A DNA stretch of 64,000 bases, from the NCBI RefSeq assembly GCF_009928445.1, contig NZ_JAABNO010000002.1, forward strand, positions 62,001-126,000, given 5' to 3'. Both the position numbers and the translations under genes were made by a program. How positions within the stretch are numbered: the first letter of the stretch is position 1; each line of letters starts with the position of its first letter. The notes below the pieces were generated by a model. That model made no database searches. It saw only the letters and a program-made list of their open reading frames with translations, and was not told the origin of the DNA. Source of the stretch: Clostridium sp. C8-1-8. Its GTDB lineage: Bacteria > Bacillota > Clostridia > Clostridiales > Clostridiaceae. Positions 44,394-55,064 of the stretch are shown here, one piece after another.

Positions 44394-45458
44394 CTAAAAA
44401 CTAATAGAGTAGTACTTCTTTAAATAATTGGAAAGCTCATCTATAAAGTTCATCTGATACTCGGTTTTTTGAACTGTTTTTTCTAAGAGATTGCAGAAAG
44501 AATTTTTATTGCATTTTTTTATGTTATTATAATAGTCCTTCGAAATCCTCCAAAACTTTTGAGGAAATGATAAGTACACTAAAATATATTTTATATCATC
44601 AATAGTTAGGTTGTTTATACTACTGTAATTTTTAATACAATTTATAGCTATTTCTGCATCCCATTTTGTATTATCTCTTTTTAATAGGCGTCTTAAGTAA
44701 TAAGATATATCATGTGCTATATAGTCATAGGAACATTTGTCGAAATCAATTACCCATATCTGTCCTGAATTGTCGAAAATTATATTCTTATTAACATAAT
44801 CTCCATGGCAGAGAGAAGTTGTCAAATTATCTTTATTAATAGTTGAAGCTACTTCTAATGCAAACTTTGCAAGTTCAATGTTTTTATCAAAGCTGTTTAA
44901 GAATATTTTAGAGAATTTATCTTTGTGTAGATATGCAGCGTTTGAACAGATCAGTAGTTTTTGAAAGTGTTTGTTTATGGATATGTATAAATCATCATAT
45001 CCCTTTTTTATTTTACTTCCTGGTATAGGGATGAAGTTTTTAGCGCAGTAGTGCATCTTTGCTAAGTACTTAGAGGTTTCTACTATGTTATCTATGTTAT
45101 CATAGTCGCATTTTTCTCCTTCGACCCAGGGTGTAAGTACGAAAAGCATATCGTTGTAATTTACATATCTACTTTTGTTTATAGTGGGTAAAAACCTTGG
45201 CACATTAATGCCATTTCTATAAAGCCATTCCATAGCTGAATAAACAAAGAGTAAATCAGGTTCAGTATAATAAACTTTTTTAAGACAATAAGTATTTTTG
45301 TTATGATCAACTTTATAAACTGCCCTCTGCTTATCTGTGTTTTTTAATTTTATTTGTTCTATGGAGGCTTCTTTCAAATTGTAAAAAGGTAATACATGCT
45401 TTGCCACATTAGCTTCAGATAGGTAATAATCTGCAGTTGCAAGCGATTCTTTTGGCAT
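44394..45458 (-). CDS. CotS-family spore coat kinase-like protein
   Basis: The 354 residues have the aminoglycoside phosphotransferase fold of CotS/YsxE/YutH spore coat proteins. They show YCLKKV (lysine strand), the catalytic loop SLCHGDYVNKNIIF and metal motif IWVIDFDKCSYDYIAHDISYYLRR. The HGDxxxxN and D-F-D residues are intact, so a kinase activity is possible; family members are mostly known by coat location. I start at the ATG at 45458 because AAGGAGG lies just upstream. Relatives are made in the mother cell late in sporulation. It is a lone minus-strand gene. Confidence 0.85.
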   Translation of the reverse strand: MPKESLATADYYLSEANVAKHVLPFYNLKEASIEQIKLKNTDKQRAVYKVDHNKNTYCLKKVYYTEPDLLFVYSAMEWLYRNGINVPRFLPTINKSRYVNYNDMLFVLTPWVEGEKCDYDNIDNIVETSKYLAKMHYCAKNFIPIPGSKIKKGYDDLYISINKHFQKLLICSNAAYLHKDKFSKIFLNSFDKNIELAKFALEVASTINKDNLTTSLCHGDYVNKNIIFDNSGQIWVIDFDKCSYDYIAHDISYYLRRLLKRDNTKWDAEIAINCIKNYSSINNLTIDDIKYILVYLSFPQKFWRISKDYYNNIKKCNKNSFCNLLEKTVQKTEYQMNFIDELSNYLKKYYSISF

Positions 45459-45576
45459 AAGTACCTCCTTCACATAAATTTTCATATTATATTAATATTA
45501 TGAAAGTTATTACATTATACGTAGAGTTGGTAAATTAAGGGGTTAATATTTAGAAAATTTCAAGATTTCAATAAAT

Positions 45577-45624
45577 ATGTCAACTTTAATCCGAAAATAC
45601 TAGTTTTATTACGAAGTGGTACAT
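45577..45624. repeat. R2 palindromic repeat, short copy (R2d)
   Basis: The 48-bp unit runs ATGTCAACTTTAATCCG to ATTACGAAGTGGTACAT. It is the same length as R2c at 16680-16727 and shares the right arm TACGAAGTGGTACAT. The left arm has drifted. It lies in the gap between cotS and dgt. Confidence 0.65.
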
Positions 45625-45818
45625 CTATATATGATGAGTTTAGAAAATACAATTAAAAAATTAAAGATATTTTCTTTTTATTTAAATAAATACTCATATT
45701 TCTAATATTATAAATATAAAATTGTAATAGTTTGAAAAAAATTGCAAATCATAAATAGTAGCACAATTTTGAAGGATTTTAAGAGAAAGTATAGAATATT
45801 TATAAAGGAGGTGATTAT

Positions 45819-46847
45819 ATGACTATAAGAGAAAAAAATGAGAATTTTGAAAGTTTGACACTGATAAAGGAAGCTGCTTTTTCAAATAAAACTAAGGGTA
45901 GAGAGAAGCATGAAGAGTTGGATCATATAAGAACCTGTTATATGGTTGATAGAGATAGAATATTACATTGTAAGTCCTTTAGAAGACTTAAGCACAAAAC
46001 ACAGGTGTTTATAAAAACGTCATCTGATCACTACAGAACAAGACTTACTCATACGTTAGAAGTGTCACAAATAGGAAGAACTATAGCAACAGGAATAGGC
46101 TTAAATGAATATTTAGTTGAAGCCATAGCCCTAGGGCATGATTTGGGGCATGTTGCCTTTGCTCACATGGGAGAAGAAGTGCTAAATGAGTTTTTGAAGG
46201 ATGGGTTTAGACACAATGAGCAAAGCGTAAGAGTGGTAGAAAAGTTGGAAAAAGAAGGGCACGGTCTTAATCTATGTGCTGAGGTTATAGATGGTATAAA
46301 GAATCATAGTGGCTTTACTAATGGTATAGCTAAGGCTTCTACATTGGAAGGGCAGGTTGTTAGATACAGCGACAAGATGGCTTACGTAAATCATGATATA
46401 GATGACTCAATAAGAGCGGGTCTGTTAAAAGAGGATGAAATTCCTAAGGATATATTACATATACTAGGAGTAAATAACTCAGAAAGAATAAATACTTTAG
46501 TAACAGATTGTATTGAAAATACTTTAAACAATATAGAAAAAGGTGATGTAAGAGTTTCATTGAGTGATGAGGTGGGAGCAGCCCTTACAAAGCTTAGAAA
46601 CTTTATGTTTAAAAAAGTATATCTTGGAGATATATTAAAGATTGAGAGAGAAAAAGCTAAATTCGTACTAGGTCATGTAGTTGAGTATTTTATGAAGCAT
46701 CCAGAGGAGATGCCTATCATATATCAAAAGATTGCTGAAGATGAGGGCTTAGAGAGAGCAGTTGCAGATTATGCTGCTGGAATGAGTGATGATTATTGTC
46801 TTAATATGTTTAATAAAATTTATGTACCTAAATTTGTGATTTACTAA
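45819..46847 (+). CDS. dgt: dGTP triphosphohydrolase-like HD protein
   Basis: HD-superfamily nucleotidase, proposed to cleave dNTPs to the nucleoside and triphosphate. The 342 residues include [31 protein letters not shown], the HD pair in [16 protein letters not shown], and [32 protein letters not shown] gives a near-perfect ribosome site. It sits before dnaG-sigA, the common clostridial arrangement. Substrate choice cannot be judged from sequence. Confidence 0.92.
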   Translation: MTIREKNENFESLTLIKEAAFSNKTKGREKHEELDHIRTCYMVDRDRILHCKSFRRLKHKTQVFIKTSSDHYRTRLTHTLEVSQIGRTIATGIGLNEYLVEAIALGHDLGHVAFAHMGEEVLNEFLKDGFRHNEQSVRVVEKLEKEGHGLNLCAEVIDGIKNHSGFTNGIAKASTLEGQVVRYSDKMAYVNHDIDDSIRAGLLKEDEIPKDILHILGVNNSERINTLVTDCIENTLNNIEKGDVRVSLSDEVGAALTKLRNFMFKKVYLGDILKIEREKAKFVLGHVVEYFMKHPEEMPIIYQKIAEDEGLERAVADYAAGMSDDYCLNMFNKIYVPKFVIY

Positions 46848-47068
46848 TAAGGAACCTTTGAAAATTATATAAATCACAAAAAAAATATTAGATATTTATA
46901 TAAAAGAAGGAAAATTAAAGAAAATAACGAATAATAAAATTACTTATATATAATAAATTTTAATGAATAAGTTAAAAAAAAATATATTTTAAGAAGGATT
47001 TTATCAACTTATGTCGAATATTATAAAACTTGCAAAGAAATAAATTTATTTTAAGGTGGTAATGCTCC

Positions 47069-48850
47069 TTGAAAATTTCGGAAGAGCTTTTAGAAAAGAT
47101 AAAAGAACAAAATGATATTGTTGATGTTGTTTCAGAAACAGTTAGACTAAAAAGAGCAGGCAGATACTATACGGGACTATGTCCGTTTCATAGTGAAAAG
47201 TCTCCATCATTTACTGTAACTCAAGATAGGCAGATTTACAAATGCTTTGGGTGTGGTGAAGCGGGCAATGTAATAACCTTTATTATGAAAACAAAGAACT
47301 TACCTTATTTTGATGCAGCCAGATATTTAGCTGATAGAGCACATATACCTATGGAAAGCGAAAGCAGCGGCAATAGTAAGATAAATTCTAAAAAAGATTT
47401 AATTTATAAAGTTAATACAGATGCTGCTAGATTTTTCTTTTCTAATCTTCAAACTAATAAAATACCAAAGGAGTATTTCTTACGCAGAGGTATTACTGAA
47501 AGCACAATTAAAAAATTTGGTTTAGGTTATTCTATTGATAGTTGGAATTCTCTTTTAAACTTTCTAAAGAGAAAAGGCTATCGAGAAGATTTCATAATTG
47601 AAGCTGGGTTAGCTGTAAAAAGTGAAAAGGGAAAAGTCTACGATAGATTCAGAAACAGAGTTATGTTCCCAGTATTTGATTACAAAGGTAAAGTAATAGG
47701 TTTTGGTGGAAGAGTATTAGATGATTCTAAACCTAAATATTTAAACTCTCCTGAAACACTAGTATTCCAAAAAGGTACCAATTTATATGGTTTAAACTTT
47801 GCAATTAAGAAAGGGATACCTGAAAGATACTTTATAATGGTAGAGGGTTATATGGATTGTATCTCTTTACATCAATATGGAATAAACAACGCAGTAGCGT
47901 CACTTGGTACTGCACTTACTCCAGGGCAAGCAAGACTTATGAAAAGATATGCCGACAAGGTTATAATTTCTTACGATGCAGACCTGGCTGGACAAAATGC
48001 CACCGTAAGAGGATTGGAAATACTTAGAGGTGCAGGCTTTGATGTTAGGGTATTGATAGTTCCTCAAGGAAAAGATCCCGATGAATACATAAGAAGCAAT
48101 GGTAAAGAGGCATTCTTAAGGTTAATTGAAACGTCACAGCCTCTAATAGAATATAGATTGCTAAGGGCAAGAGAAGGAATAAACTTTAGCGATAATGAAG
48201 AACTTATAAAGTATGGAGAAAGAGTAACTGAAATCTTAGCAGATCTTAATCCTGTGGAAAAGGATGTATATGTTAAGAAGATTTCTGAAGAAACTGGTCT
48301 CCGAGAGCAGTCACTCTACGACTTATTATCGAAAAAAATGACAAAAAACAATGAATATTCACCTAACATGAATAATAAGGAAGAATTTGGAACAAAATTA
48401 TATGTAGAGCCAGCTTATATTAAATCAGAAAGAAGTTTACTTAAGATTATGTCTAATAAACAATTCTATCAGTATGTTGTTGGGCATATATCTAAAGAGG
48501 ATTTAATTTTAGATTCACATAAAAAAATATTTTCTATAATAACATCTCTATTTGAGGAAGGAAAAGAAAATATAGAATCATTAATTGAGTTTAGATGTGA
48601 TGATGGTGACAGCTTAAAAGAATGGATACTTATAAGGGAAATTGAAATAATGATTGTAGATAATGACATAGAAATAATCATTAGTGACTATATAAATAAA
48701 ATAAAAAAGCAAAGTTTAGAGAACTATAAGAAAGAAATTTTACAGAAGCTAAAACTTAATGAAGAAAAAGGGCTATTTCAAGAATCTATTAAGCTAGTAA
48801 AAGAAGCTAAAGAAGTAGACGATAAACTTAAAAGATTAGAAAGGGGTTAA
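47069..48850 (+). CDS. dnaG: DNA primase
   Basis: DnaG makes RNA primers at the fork. The 593 residues have the CHC2 zinc ribbon ([11 protein letters not shown] ... CFGCGEAGN), the N-terminal catalytic core ([25 protein letters not shown]), the TOPRIM domain ([14 protein letters not shown], then SYDADLAG) and a C-terminal helical DnaB-binding domain. It starts at TTG 47069 with AAGGTGGT about 10 nt upstream. It is followed by sigA, forming the macromolecular synthesis operon. Confidence 0.96.
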   Translation: MKISEELLEKIKEQNDIVDVVSETVRLKRAGRYYTGLCPFHSEKSPSFTVTQDRQIYKCFGCGEAGNVITFIMKTKNLPYFDAARYLADRAHIPMESESSGNSKINSKKDLIYKVNTDAARFFFSNLQTNKIPKEYFLRRGITESTIKKFGLGYSIDSWNSLLNFLKRKGYREDFIIEAGLAVKSEKGKVYDRFRNRVMFPVFDYKGKVIGFGGRVLDDSKPKYLNSPETLVFQKGTNLYGLNFAIKKGIPERYFIMVEGYMDCISLHQYGINNAVASLGTALTPGQARLMKRYADKVIISYDADLAGQNATVRGLEILRGAGFDVRVLIVPQGKDPDEYIRSNGKEAFLRLIETSQPLIEYRLLRAREGINFSDNEELIKYGERVTEILADLNPVEKDVYVKKISEETGLREQSLYDLLSKKMTKNNEYSPNMNNKEEFGTKLYVEPAYIKSERSLLKIMSNKQFYQYVVGHISKEDLILDSHKKIFSIITSLFEEGKENIESLIEFRCDDGDSLKEWILIREIEIMIVDNDIEIIISDYINKIKKQSLENYKKEILQKLKLNEEKGLFQESIKLVKEAKEVDDKLKRLERG

Positions 48851-48879
48851 GTACGGATATGGCGGAAGGAGGTATTAAC

Positions 48880-50010
48880 ATGGAAAATGTTGAAAAGGCA
48901 AGTAAGGTGAAATCAACTAAGGATAAGGTAACCGCTAAAGTTGATACTAAAGATAAAAACGCTAAGATGGTGATTGTTAAAAGACTCATAGAGAAGGGTA
49001 AGAAGAGTGGTACCTTAACATATAAAGAAATTATGGATGAGTTAGATGAAATTGACTTAAGTCCTGACCAAATAGAGAAAATCTATGAAGTTTTAGAATC
49101 CATGGGAATAGAAGTAATAGGAGATATAGCTGATTCTGAAAATATAGAAGAAGAACTTGATCTTTCAATACCAGAAGGTATTGCTATAGATGACCCTGTT
49201 AGAATGTACCTAAAGGAAATAGGTAAAGTTCCTCTATTATCATCTGATGAGGAAATAAACCTTGCTGAAAGAATAGAAGAGGGAGATCAGTATGCTAAGA
49301 AGAAGCTTGCTGAGGCTAACTTAAGACTTGTAGTAAGTATAGCTAAAAGATACGTTGGAAGAGGTATGCTTTTCCTAGATCTTATACAGGAAGGTAATCT
49401 TGGATTAATAAAAGCAGTAGAAAAGTTTGATTATAGAAAAGGATTTAAGTTCTCAACTTATGCAACTTGGTGGATAAGACAGGCGATAACAAGAGCTATA
49501 GCAGATCAAGCTAGAACTATAAGAATACCAGTTCATATGGTAGAGACTATAAATAAGTTGATAAGAGTTCAAAGACAATTATTACAAGAATTAGGGAGAG
49601 ATCCATTGCCAGAGGAATTATCAAAGCATATGGATATGCCTGTAGATAAAGTAAGAGAAATATTGAAGATAGCTCAAGAACCAGTATCATTAGAAACTCC
49701 TATAGGTGAAGAAGAGGATAGTCATTTAGGTGATTTCATACCAGATGATGAAGCTCCAGCACCAGCAGAAGCAGCAGCTTTCACCATGTTAAAAGAGCAA
49801 CTTATAAATGTATTGGATACCCTTACTCCAAGAGAAGAGAAAGTATTAAGACTTAGATTTGGTTTAGATGATGGAAGAGCTAGAACTCTAGAAGAAGTAG
49901 GTAAGGAGTTCAACGTAACAAGAGAAAGAATTAGACAGATTGAAGCTAAGGCTTTAAGAAAGCTAAGACATCCAAGCAGAAGTAAAAAACTAAAGGATTA
50001 TCTAGACTAA
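48880..50010 (+). CDS. sigA: RNA polymerase primary sigma factor SigA (RpoD)
   Basis: The housekeeping sigma factor. The 376 residues have region 1.1 (about 25-85), region 1.2/2 ([87 protein letters not shown]), region 3 and region 4 ([30 protein letters not shown]). I start at ATG 48880 because GGAAGGAGGT is 6 nt upstream; ATG 48859 would read through that site. It is the last gene of the dnaG operon. Confidence 0.98.
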   Translation: MENVEKASKVKSTKDKVTAKVDTKDKNAKMVIVKRLIEKGKKSGTLTYKEIMDELDEIDLSPDQIEKIYEVLESMGIEVIGDIADSENIEEELDLSIPEGIAIDDPVRMYLKEIGKVPLLSSDEEINLAERIEEGDQYAKKKLAEANLRLVVSIAKRYVGRGMLFLDLIQEGNLGLIKAVEKFDYRKGFKFSTYATWWIRQAITRAIADQARTIRIPVHMVETINKLIRVQRQLLQELGRDPLPEELSKHMDMPVDKVREILKIAQEPVSLETPIGEEEDSHLGDFIPDDEAPAPAEAAAFTMLKEQLINVLDTLTPREEKVLRLRFGLDDGRARTLEEVGKEFNVTRERIRQIEAKALRKLRHPSRSKKLKDYLD

Positions 50011-50036
50011 AAGCACCCACCAATGGTGCTTTTAAT
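50009..50036 (+). terminator. Terminator of dnaG-sigA
   Basis: AAAAGCACC and GGTGCTTTT pair perfectly over 9 bp around a CACCAAT loop, starting at the sigA stop codon. The T tract is short. Confidence 0.8.
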
Positions 50037-50143
50037 CTTAATTAAGGATAGTTCGTTAATATTCTATAAACAATGTTAATATTAGTACTATCTTTGTTAA
50101 GGATAACCATAGATTATGATATAATGACTTTGAGGTGGTTAGA

Positions 50144-51031
50144 GTGGAAAGTTATAAGCCCCGTAAAGGGATTGCTATATATGAGCTCATGTTTTTTATC
50201 TTGGTTGTAGATATTGCTATATATTTTGGAGTAAAGCTATTTAACACATATACTGAAATAAGCCTTATAAAAATTTTCGCAGCAGCTTTTTCAATATACT
50301 GCTTGTTTTATATACTTCAGACTTTAAGTTTGAGATATAAAATAAATGAAGATGGCGTAGAGATAAATGCTCTTTGGGGAATAAAAAGAGTTTTTATTTC
50401 TTATGAAAAAATAGATGGCTATAATATTCAGACAGGACCTATAGAAGGTATGAATTTATCTGGAGTAGGTAAGACAAGATATAACTACGGTAGATCTGTT
50501 GTTGATAATGTTGGAACAAGCCATATGTTTGTTACTTCAAGTAAAAAAGTGCTATATATTCACACTGAGGAAATAAGCTACGGTATTTCACCAGACAACA
50601 TAGAAGCTTTCTTGCAGAAGTTTAAGGAAAAAGGAATAGAAGAGAAAAACTTTGAAATGAAACTAAACAAGAATAGAGATCTGTTTAAGGAAAAAAGTTT
50701 CTTTATTCCTTTTATATTGGTAGCGCTAATTATTGTTTACATGACCTTAAACCCTTTTGTACTTTATCTTATGGATAAGCTTCCAGATAATATGCCTCTT
50801 TACTTTGATGCTACTTTCAGACCAGTTGTTCAAGGTACTGGAAAGCAATTCGCCTTCAGGCAGATGACCTATGGCGCACTTAATATGATAATACTATTTT
50901 GTATGCATTATGCAGCATATTTTTGTGCTAAATATGATAAGAGATCAGCTTATAAATATATTTATGTAGCATTACTTATTTCGGTGGTATTTTTAGTAAT
51001 ACAAATCAGAATACTACATTTATATTTATAA
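50144..51031 (+). CDS. PH-domain membrane protein of unknown function
   Basis: The 295 residues have two N-terminal helices (about 10-30 and 36-58) and a bacterial pleckstrin-like domain (RYKINEDGVEINALWGIKRVFISYEKIDGYNIQTG through ISPDNIEAFLQKFKEKG, about 60-170). Three more helices follow (about 188-208, 240-258 and 265-290). bPH domains occur in membrane proteins of uncertain role. I start at GTG 50144, with GAGGTGGT about 5 nt upstream. It lies between sigA and trmK, past a terminator. Confidence 0.8.
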   Translation: MESYKPRKGIAIYELMFFILVVDIAIYFGVKLFNTYTEISLIKIFAAAFSIYCLFYILQTLSLRYKINEDGVEINALWGIKRVFISYEKIDGYNIQTGPIEGMNLSGVGKTRYNYGRSVVDNVGTSHMFVTSSKKVLYIHTEEISYGISPDNIEAFLQKFKEKGIEEKNFEMKLNKNRDLFKEKSFFIPFILVALIIVYMTLNPFVLYLMDKLPDNMPLYFDATFRPVVQGTGKQFAFRQMTYGALNMIILFCMHYAAYFCAKYDKRSAYKYIYVALLISVVFLVIQIRILHLYL

Positions 51032-51074
51032 AAGTTTTCTAAGCTAATGATGGATGTATGGAAAGGTGAACTTA

Positions 51075-51764
51075 ATGGAACTTAGTAAGAGATTACAAAC
51101 TATAGTTAATAATATGGATAAATGTGAAAGTATAGCAGATATTGGTACAGATCATGGATATGTACCAATTTATTGCGTAAAAAACAACATATGCGATACA
51201 GCAATAGCTTCGGATATTAATAAAGGGCCCATAGAAAAGGCAAGACTTAATGTGTCAATGGAGGGTCTTAATAAAAGCGTAGATTGCAGGTTAGGACCGG
51301 GGTTAACCACACTGGATAAAGATGAAGTAGAGGCTTTAGTTATAGCTGGTATGGGGGGGAACCTAACCAGAGACATACTTTTAGCAGATATAGACAAGAT
51401 TAAAAAGTGCTCTTTTATAATACTTCAACCTGCTCAAAATCCAGAGGTTTTAAGAGAGTTTTTATATTCTAGTAAGTTCGAAGTCCTTGATGAAGATATG
51501 TGCTTCGAGGAAAGAAAGTATTATGAGCTTTTTAAGGTGAGATATAATGAAGCAAACGAAGGCATAGAAGTAAAGGATCCTATTTATTATGAGATAAGTC
51601 CTATACTCTTAAAGAAGAAGGAAGCAACCTTTATGAATTTCCTCAAAAGAAGAATAGATAAATATGAAAGCATAGTTAAGCATATTAATGAAAATACTAT
51701 TAACGCAGAGGGAAAAAAGAAGGAGCTGGAAATTAAAATTTCTAAACTTAAGGAGTTATTGTAA
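51075..51764 (+). CDS. trmK: tRNA (adenine(22)-N(1))-methyltransferase TrmK
   Basis: TrmK methylates A22 of tRNA with SAM. The 229 residues begin ELSKRLQTIVNNM and show motif I SIADIGTDHGYVPIY, then ASDINKGPIEKARLNV, LGPGLTT, IAGMGGNLTRDIL and ILQPAQNPEVLREFL, all diagnostic. I start at ATG 51075, with AAGGTGA 5 nt upstream, not the ATG at 51054. The Nif3-like gene starts 2 nt after its stop, as in Bacillus (yqfN-yqfO). Confidence 0.95.
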   Translation: MELSKRLQTIVNNMDKCESIADIGTDHGYVPIYCVKNNICDTAIASDINKGPIEKARLNVSMEGLNKSVDCRLGPGLTTLDKDEVEALVIAGMGGNLTRDILLADIDKIKKCSFIILQPAQNPEVLREFLYSSKFEVLDEDMCFEERKYYELFKVRYNEANEGIEVKDPIYYEISPILLKKKEATFMNFLKRRIDKYESIVKHINENTINAEGKKKELEIKISKLKELL

Positions 51765-51765
51765 T

Positions 51766-52569
51766 ATGAAGGTATTTGAAATATCAAAGATAATTGAACA
51801 AATGGCGCCTAAAGTGTTAAAAGAGGATTATGACAATGTAGGACTTATGGTTGGAGATAACAATGCTGAAATATCTACTATACTAGTGGCTTTAGACTGT
51901 ACCTTAAGCGTAATAGAAGAGGCTAAGAATATAGGCGCTGAAATGATACTCACTCATCATCCGCTGCTTTTTAGAAAGCCTAAGACTATAACAGCTGATA
52001 CTCTGCAAGGTAGAAAGATAATAGAGCTTATAAAGAATAATATTAACTTATATAGTGCTCATACCAACTTAGACTCAGCTAAGGATGGTATGAATGACAC
52101 TATAGTGGAGCTTTTAGGCTTTAAAAGCGAAAAAATATTGGAACCATCTAAAGTTACTAACTTGGAAGGTTCAGGTATAGGAAGACTAATTAAACTAGAA
52201 AATGCTATAAAGCTATCTGATTTAGTGCAAGATATTAAGTCAAAGCTGGGAATAAATAATTTAAGATTCACTGGTGATTTAAATAAGGAAGTAAAGAAGA
52301 TAGCTATAATTAATGGCAGCGGACAAGACTTCTTTGAAATATCAAATAGATATGGTGCAGACTGTATCATAACTGGTGATACAACCTACCATTATGTAAG
52401 TGATTATAATGAAATGGGGATATCCATATTAGATATAGGTCACTTTGGTTCAGAATGGCCATTATTTATAAATATCTGCAACAGATTAAAAGAAAAGTTT
52501 ATTGCAGTGGATAAAAACATAAAAGTTGTAATATCTAAGAGTACTAACGATCCGTATAATTTTATATAA
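51766..52569 (+). CDS. Nif3-like dinuclear metal center protein
   Basis: The 267-residue Nif3/YqfO family protein forms a hexamer and binds two metals. MKVFEISKIIEQMAPKVLKEDYDNVGLMVGD is the family N-terminus. The metal ligands lie in LTHHPLLFRKPKT, YSAHTNLDSAKDGMND and DIGHFGSEWP. It lacks the PII-like insertion found in Bacillus YqfO. Proposed roles include folate-related GTP cyclohydrolase activity; none is certain. I start at ATG 51766, preceded by AAGGAG. Confidence 0.93.
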   Translation: MKVFEISKIIEQMAPKVLKEDYDNVGLMVGDNNAEISTILVALDCTLSVIEEAKNIGAEMILTHHPLLFRKPKTITADTLQGRKIIELIKNNINLYSAHTNLDSAKDGMNDTIVELLGFKSEKILEPSKVTNLEGSGIGRLIKLENAIKLSDLVQDIKSKLGINNLRFTGDLNKEVKKIAIINGSGQDFFEISNRYGADCIITGDTTYHYVSDYNEMGISILDIGHFGSEWPLFINICNRLKEKFIAVDKNIKVVISKSTNDPYNFI

Positions 52570-52579
52570 GCAATGTAGG

Positions 52580-52607
52580 CAGCTTGATTTAATCGGGCTG
52601 TTTTTTT
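52580..52607 (+). terminator. Terminator of trmK-Nif3
   Basis: CAGCTTGA and TCGGGCTG pair over 8 bp with two G-U pairs and a 5-nt loop, followed by T7. Confidence 0.82.
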
Positions 52608-52637
52608 ATTTAGGTTATATTAAAAAAGCACTAGGTT

Positions 52638-52818
52638 AAAATTAAGTGATCAGTCATCCGATACATAGATGAGCTTGAACAAAGAATCACTAATGAAGAA
52701 TGTATTAGTGATTTTTAAAGCCATTATATCTGAAAAAATTATTTGATTCTAATTGCTCGCTCATACAGCATTTCCTTCATAACCACTTATTTTAAACAAT
52801 ATTCTTGGACATAGCCTA
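52638..52818. repeat. R1 intergenic repeat, long copy C
   Basis: Left part AAATTAAGTGATCAGTCATC and TAGATGAGCTT match copies A and B. The right part AATTGCTCGCTCATACAGCA and AACCACTTATTTTAAACAAT also match. About 75 nt of extra sequence (52676-52750) lies between, containing a terminator-like hairpin (TCACTAAT/ATTAGTGA followed by TTTTT). Confidence 0.75.
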
Positions 52819-53102
52819 AGGAATAAAAAGAGATAATATATCCCTTGAAAAAGTCGCTTAACATACATCTACGATAGGAAAAATCAAAGATATATTCTGC
52901 GAAGTTCAATAGATGATATAAGTTTTATATAGATATAATAAATATTCTTGAGCAAGGAACAATAAATATATACTGAGAATAGTTTTATATTTAGTATTTT
53001 TTAGAAATAACTTAAAAATTTCTTAAAAGTGCTAAATGTATATTTTATTTGCACGAAATTTCAAATAGAATATTATTATAAATTTATAAGGAGTGATTTT
53101 TA

Positions 53103-53900
53103 TTGAATTCACATGAGATAGACTACAAAATCTATGGTGATGATATGCAGTTTGTAGAAATAGAGTTAGATCCAAATGAAACTGTATTTGCAGAAGCAGG
53201 TGCAATGATGATGATGGATCAAACTATTAAGATGGAAACAATCTTTGGAGATGGAACTAATGCTGGAAGTGGCTTTATGGGGAAATTGTTCTCAGCAGGA
53301 AAGAGAGTGCTAACAGGCGAAAGTTTATTTATGACTGCATTCAGTAACACAGGTTATGGGAAGGCACAGGTTTCATTTGCAGCTCCTTATCCTGGCAAGA
53401 TAATACCTATGGATCTATCAAAGCTTGGCGGGAAGCTAATATGCCAGAAGGATGCTTTCCTTTGCGCAGCAAAAGGCGTATCAGTAGGCATAGACTTTAG
53501 AAAAAAATTAAGTGTAGGTTTCTTTGGAGGAGAAGGTTTTATACTTGAAAAATTAGAAGGTGATGGTCTAGCCTTTGTCCACGCTGGAGGAACCATAACA
53601 AGAAAAGATTTAATGCCAGGTCAAGCTCTAAGAATAGATACAGGATGTCTTGTTGCCATGACAAGAGATGTTCACTATGATATCGAATTCGTAGGAGGAA
53701 TAAAAAATACTCTATTTGGTGGAGAAGGGTTATTTCTAGCTACACTTACAGGACCAGGTTCTGTTTGGGTACAAAGTCTTCCATTCTCAAGACTTGCTTC
53801 AAGAGTCTTTGCAGCTTCAGGTATGCATGGTGGCGGCAGAAAAGATGAAGGAAGTATATTAGGTGGTTTAGGGAACTTTTTAGATGGTGATGGTCGTTAA
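53103..53900 (+). CDS. AIM24 family protein (TIGR00266)
   Basis: The 265 residues form a beta-sheet AIM24-type protein: [25 protein letters not shown] near the start, [16 protein letters not shown], and the GG-rich [24 protein letters not shown] and [28 protein letters not shown] blocks. The function is unknown; family members share a fold with a mitochondrial protein. It starts at TTG 53103 with AAGGAGTGA upstream. The next small gene starts within 13-22 nt. Confidence 0.9.
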   Translation: MNSHEIDYKIYGDDMQFVEIELDPNETVFAEAGAMMMMDQTIKMETIFGDGTNAGSGFMGKLFSAGKRVLTGESLFMTAFSNTGYGKAQVSFAAPYPGKIIPMDLSKLGGKLICQKDAFLCAAKGVSVGIDFRKKLSVGFFGGEGFILEKLEGDGLAFVHAGGTITRKDLMPGQALRIDTGCLVAMTRDVHYDIEFVGGIKNTLFGGEGLFLATLTGPGSVWVQSLPFSRLASRVFAASGMHGGGRKDEGSILGGLGNFLDGDGR

Positions 53901-53912
53901 TAATTTCAGGGG

Positions 53913-54191
53913 TTGAGAGGTGTGTCAAAAAAGAAAAGTTACAAGCACTATCAAAGTGGCGGTAATAGTTATGATAATTTAGGTGATGACTTAAAGAAGC
54001 TAGGTAATGATATAAAAAACATATATAAAAAAGTGGATTATAAACTACCTATGAAGATAAAGAGAAGTACAAACCTTTTTAAATACCTCATAATATCAGC
54101 TATAATAGTACTTTTGGTATTTACCAGAATAGGTATACCAATTGCAATTTTAATATTGATTGCTGCACTATATATGAGCAATCGAAGATAA
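53913..54191 (+). CDS. Small membrane protein of unknown function
   Basis: The 92 residues have a basic N-terminus with KHYQSGGNSYDNLGDDLKKLGNDIKNIYKKV (helical) and two hydrophobic segments at the C-terminus (about 57-73 and 75-88, separated by a tight turn at G-I-P). No family is recognised. The TTG at 53913 is the longest start; GTG 53922 has AGGGG 9 nt upstream and may be the true one. It is likely co-transcribed with the AIM24 gene. Confidence 0.65.
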   Translation: MRGVSKKKSYKHYQSGGNSYDNLGDDLKKLGNDIKNIYKKVDYKLPMKIKRSTNLFKYLIISAIIVLLVFTRIGIPIAILILIAALYMSNRR

Positions 54192-54346
54192 TTAAGGATA
54201 CTTTAGCGACTTTTTAATGAATATAGCCATTTCTTGCTTTTAAGAATTTTAGCAACAGACCTTCAATTATATTAAGGTTTATGCTTTATATTATATAGCT
54301 GGAAGTGGCTATAAAGTTTTAAAAGTAGACTTTTGACAGGATAATA

Positions 54347-54537
54347 AAATTAAATGGGGGATAATTTGATGCTTAGATGAGCTTACGCAAAGAATTAACA
54401 TGATTTTGTCATATTAGATGGCTGAAACTTTAAACTCACTACGTTTGAGAATAAAAGACATATAATTATAATTGCTTGATCATATAGCATCTTCTGTTTA
54501 GCCACTTTATTTTAGCATTATTCTTAAATATTACCTG
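54347..54537. repeat. R1 intergenic repeat, long copy D
   Basis: The left half (AAATTAAATG ... GATGCTTAGATGAGCTTACG) and right half (AATTGCTTGATCATATAGCA ... GCCACTTTATTTTAGCATTA) match copies A-C. About 85 nt between them (54386-54470) does not match the insert of copy C beyond its first few bases. The element ends about 75 nt before the rnpB promoter. Confidence 0.7.
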
Positions 54538-54610
54538 AGTTTTAAGGTATTAAAGATAAAGATATGGAAGCTGTTTCTAACATTGAGGACAACCTCCTAT
54601 AAAAAATTAT

Positions 54611-54639
54611 TTGCTTTATATAAAGTTATATGTTAATAT
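54611..54639 (+). promoter_or_regulatory. Promoter of rnpB
   Basis: TTGCTT (54611-54616), a 17-nt spacer and TAATAT (54634-54639). The -10 ends about 6 nt before the predicted RNA 5' end. Confidence 0.7.
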
Positions 54640-54644
54640 AAATC

Positions 54645-55019
54645 TTGCGAGTAAGCCAGACAATCGCTGCTGACGACAGTCAGGAGAGGAAAGTCCGAGC
54701 TCCGCAGGGCAGGGTGCTGGATAACGTCCAGTCGAGGTGACTCGAAGGAAAGTGCAACAGAGATATACCGCCAGAATTCTTTTTAAGAATGAGCATGATA
54801 TTTATATCATCTGGTAAGGGTGGAAAGGCGAGGTAAGAGCTCACCAGCGTGATGGCGACTTCACGGCTCTGTAAACCCCACCTGGAGCAAGACCGAATAG
54901 AGAGGCATTATGGGATTGCCCGTCCCGCCTCTGGGTGTGTCGCTGGAGCCTATTGGCAACGATAGGCCTAGATAGATGATTGTCTAATACAGAACTCGGC
55001 TTACAGACTTATCTCGCAC
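54645..55019 (+). ncRNA. rnpB: RNase P RNA (M1 RNA)
   Basis: The catalytic RNA that cleaves 5' leaders from pre-tRNA. The invariant blocks are present: GAGGAAAGTCCGAGCTCCGC (with GCAGGGCAGGGTGCTGGATAACG following), AGTGCAACAGAGA, GGGTGGAAAGGCGAGGTAAGAGCTCACC, GTAAACCCCACC and the 3' ACAGAACTCGGCTTAC. P1 pairs TGCGAG at the 5' end with CTCGCA at 55013-55018. Length is about 375 nt. It has its own promoter and terminator. Confidence 0.97.
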
Positions 55020-55023
55020 ATTG

Positions 55024-55055
55024 AAAACACTAGGTTTATGCCTAAGTGTTTTTTT
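55024..55055 (+). terminator. Terminator of rnpB
   Basis: AAAACACT plus AGG pairs with CCT plus AGTGTTTT, with a bulged A and a TTTATG loop, followed by T5. Confidence 0.88.
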
Positions 55056-55064
55056 ATTTGCCAT

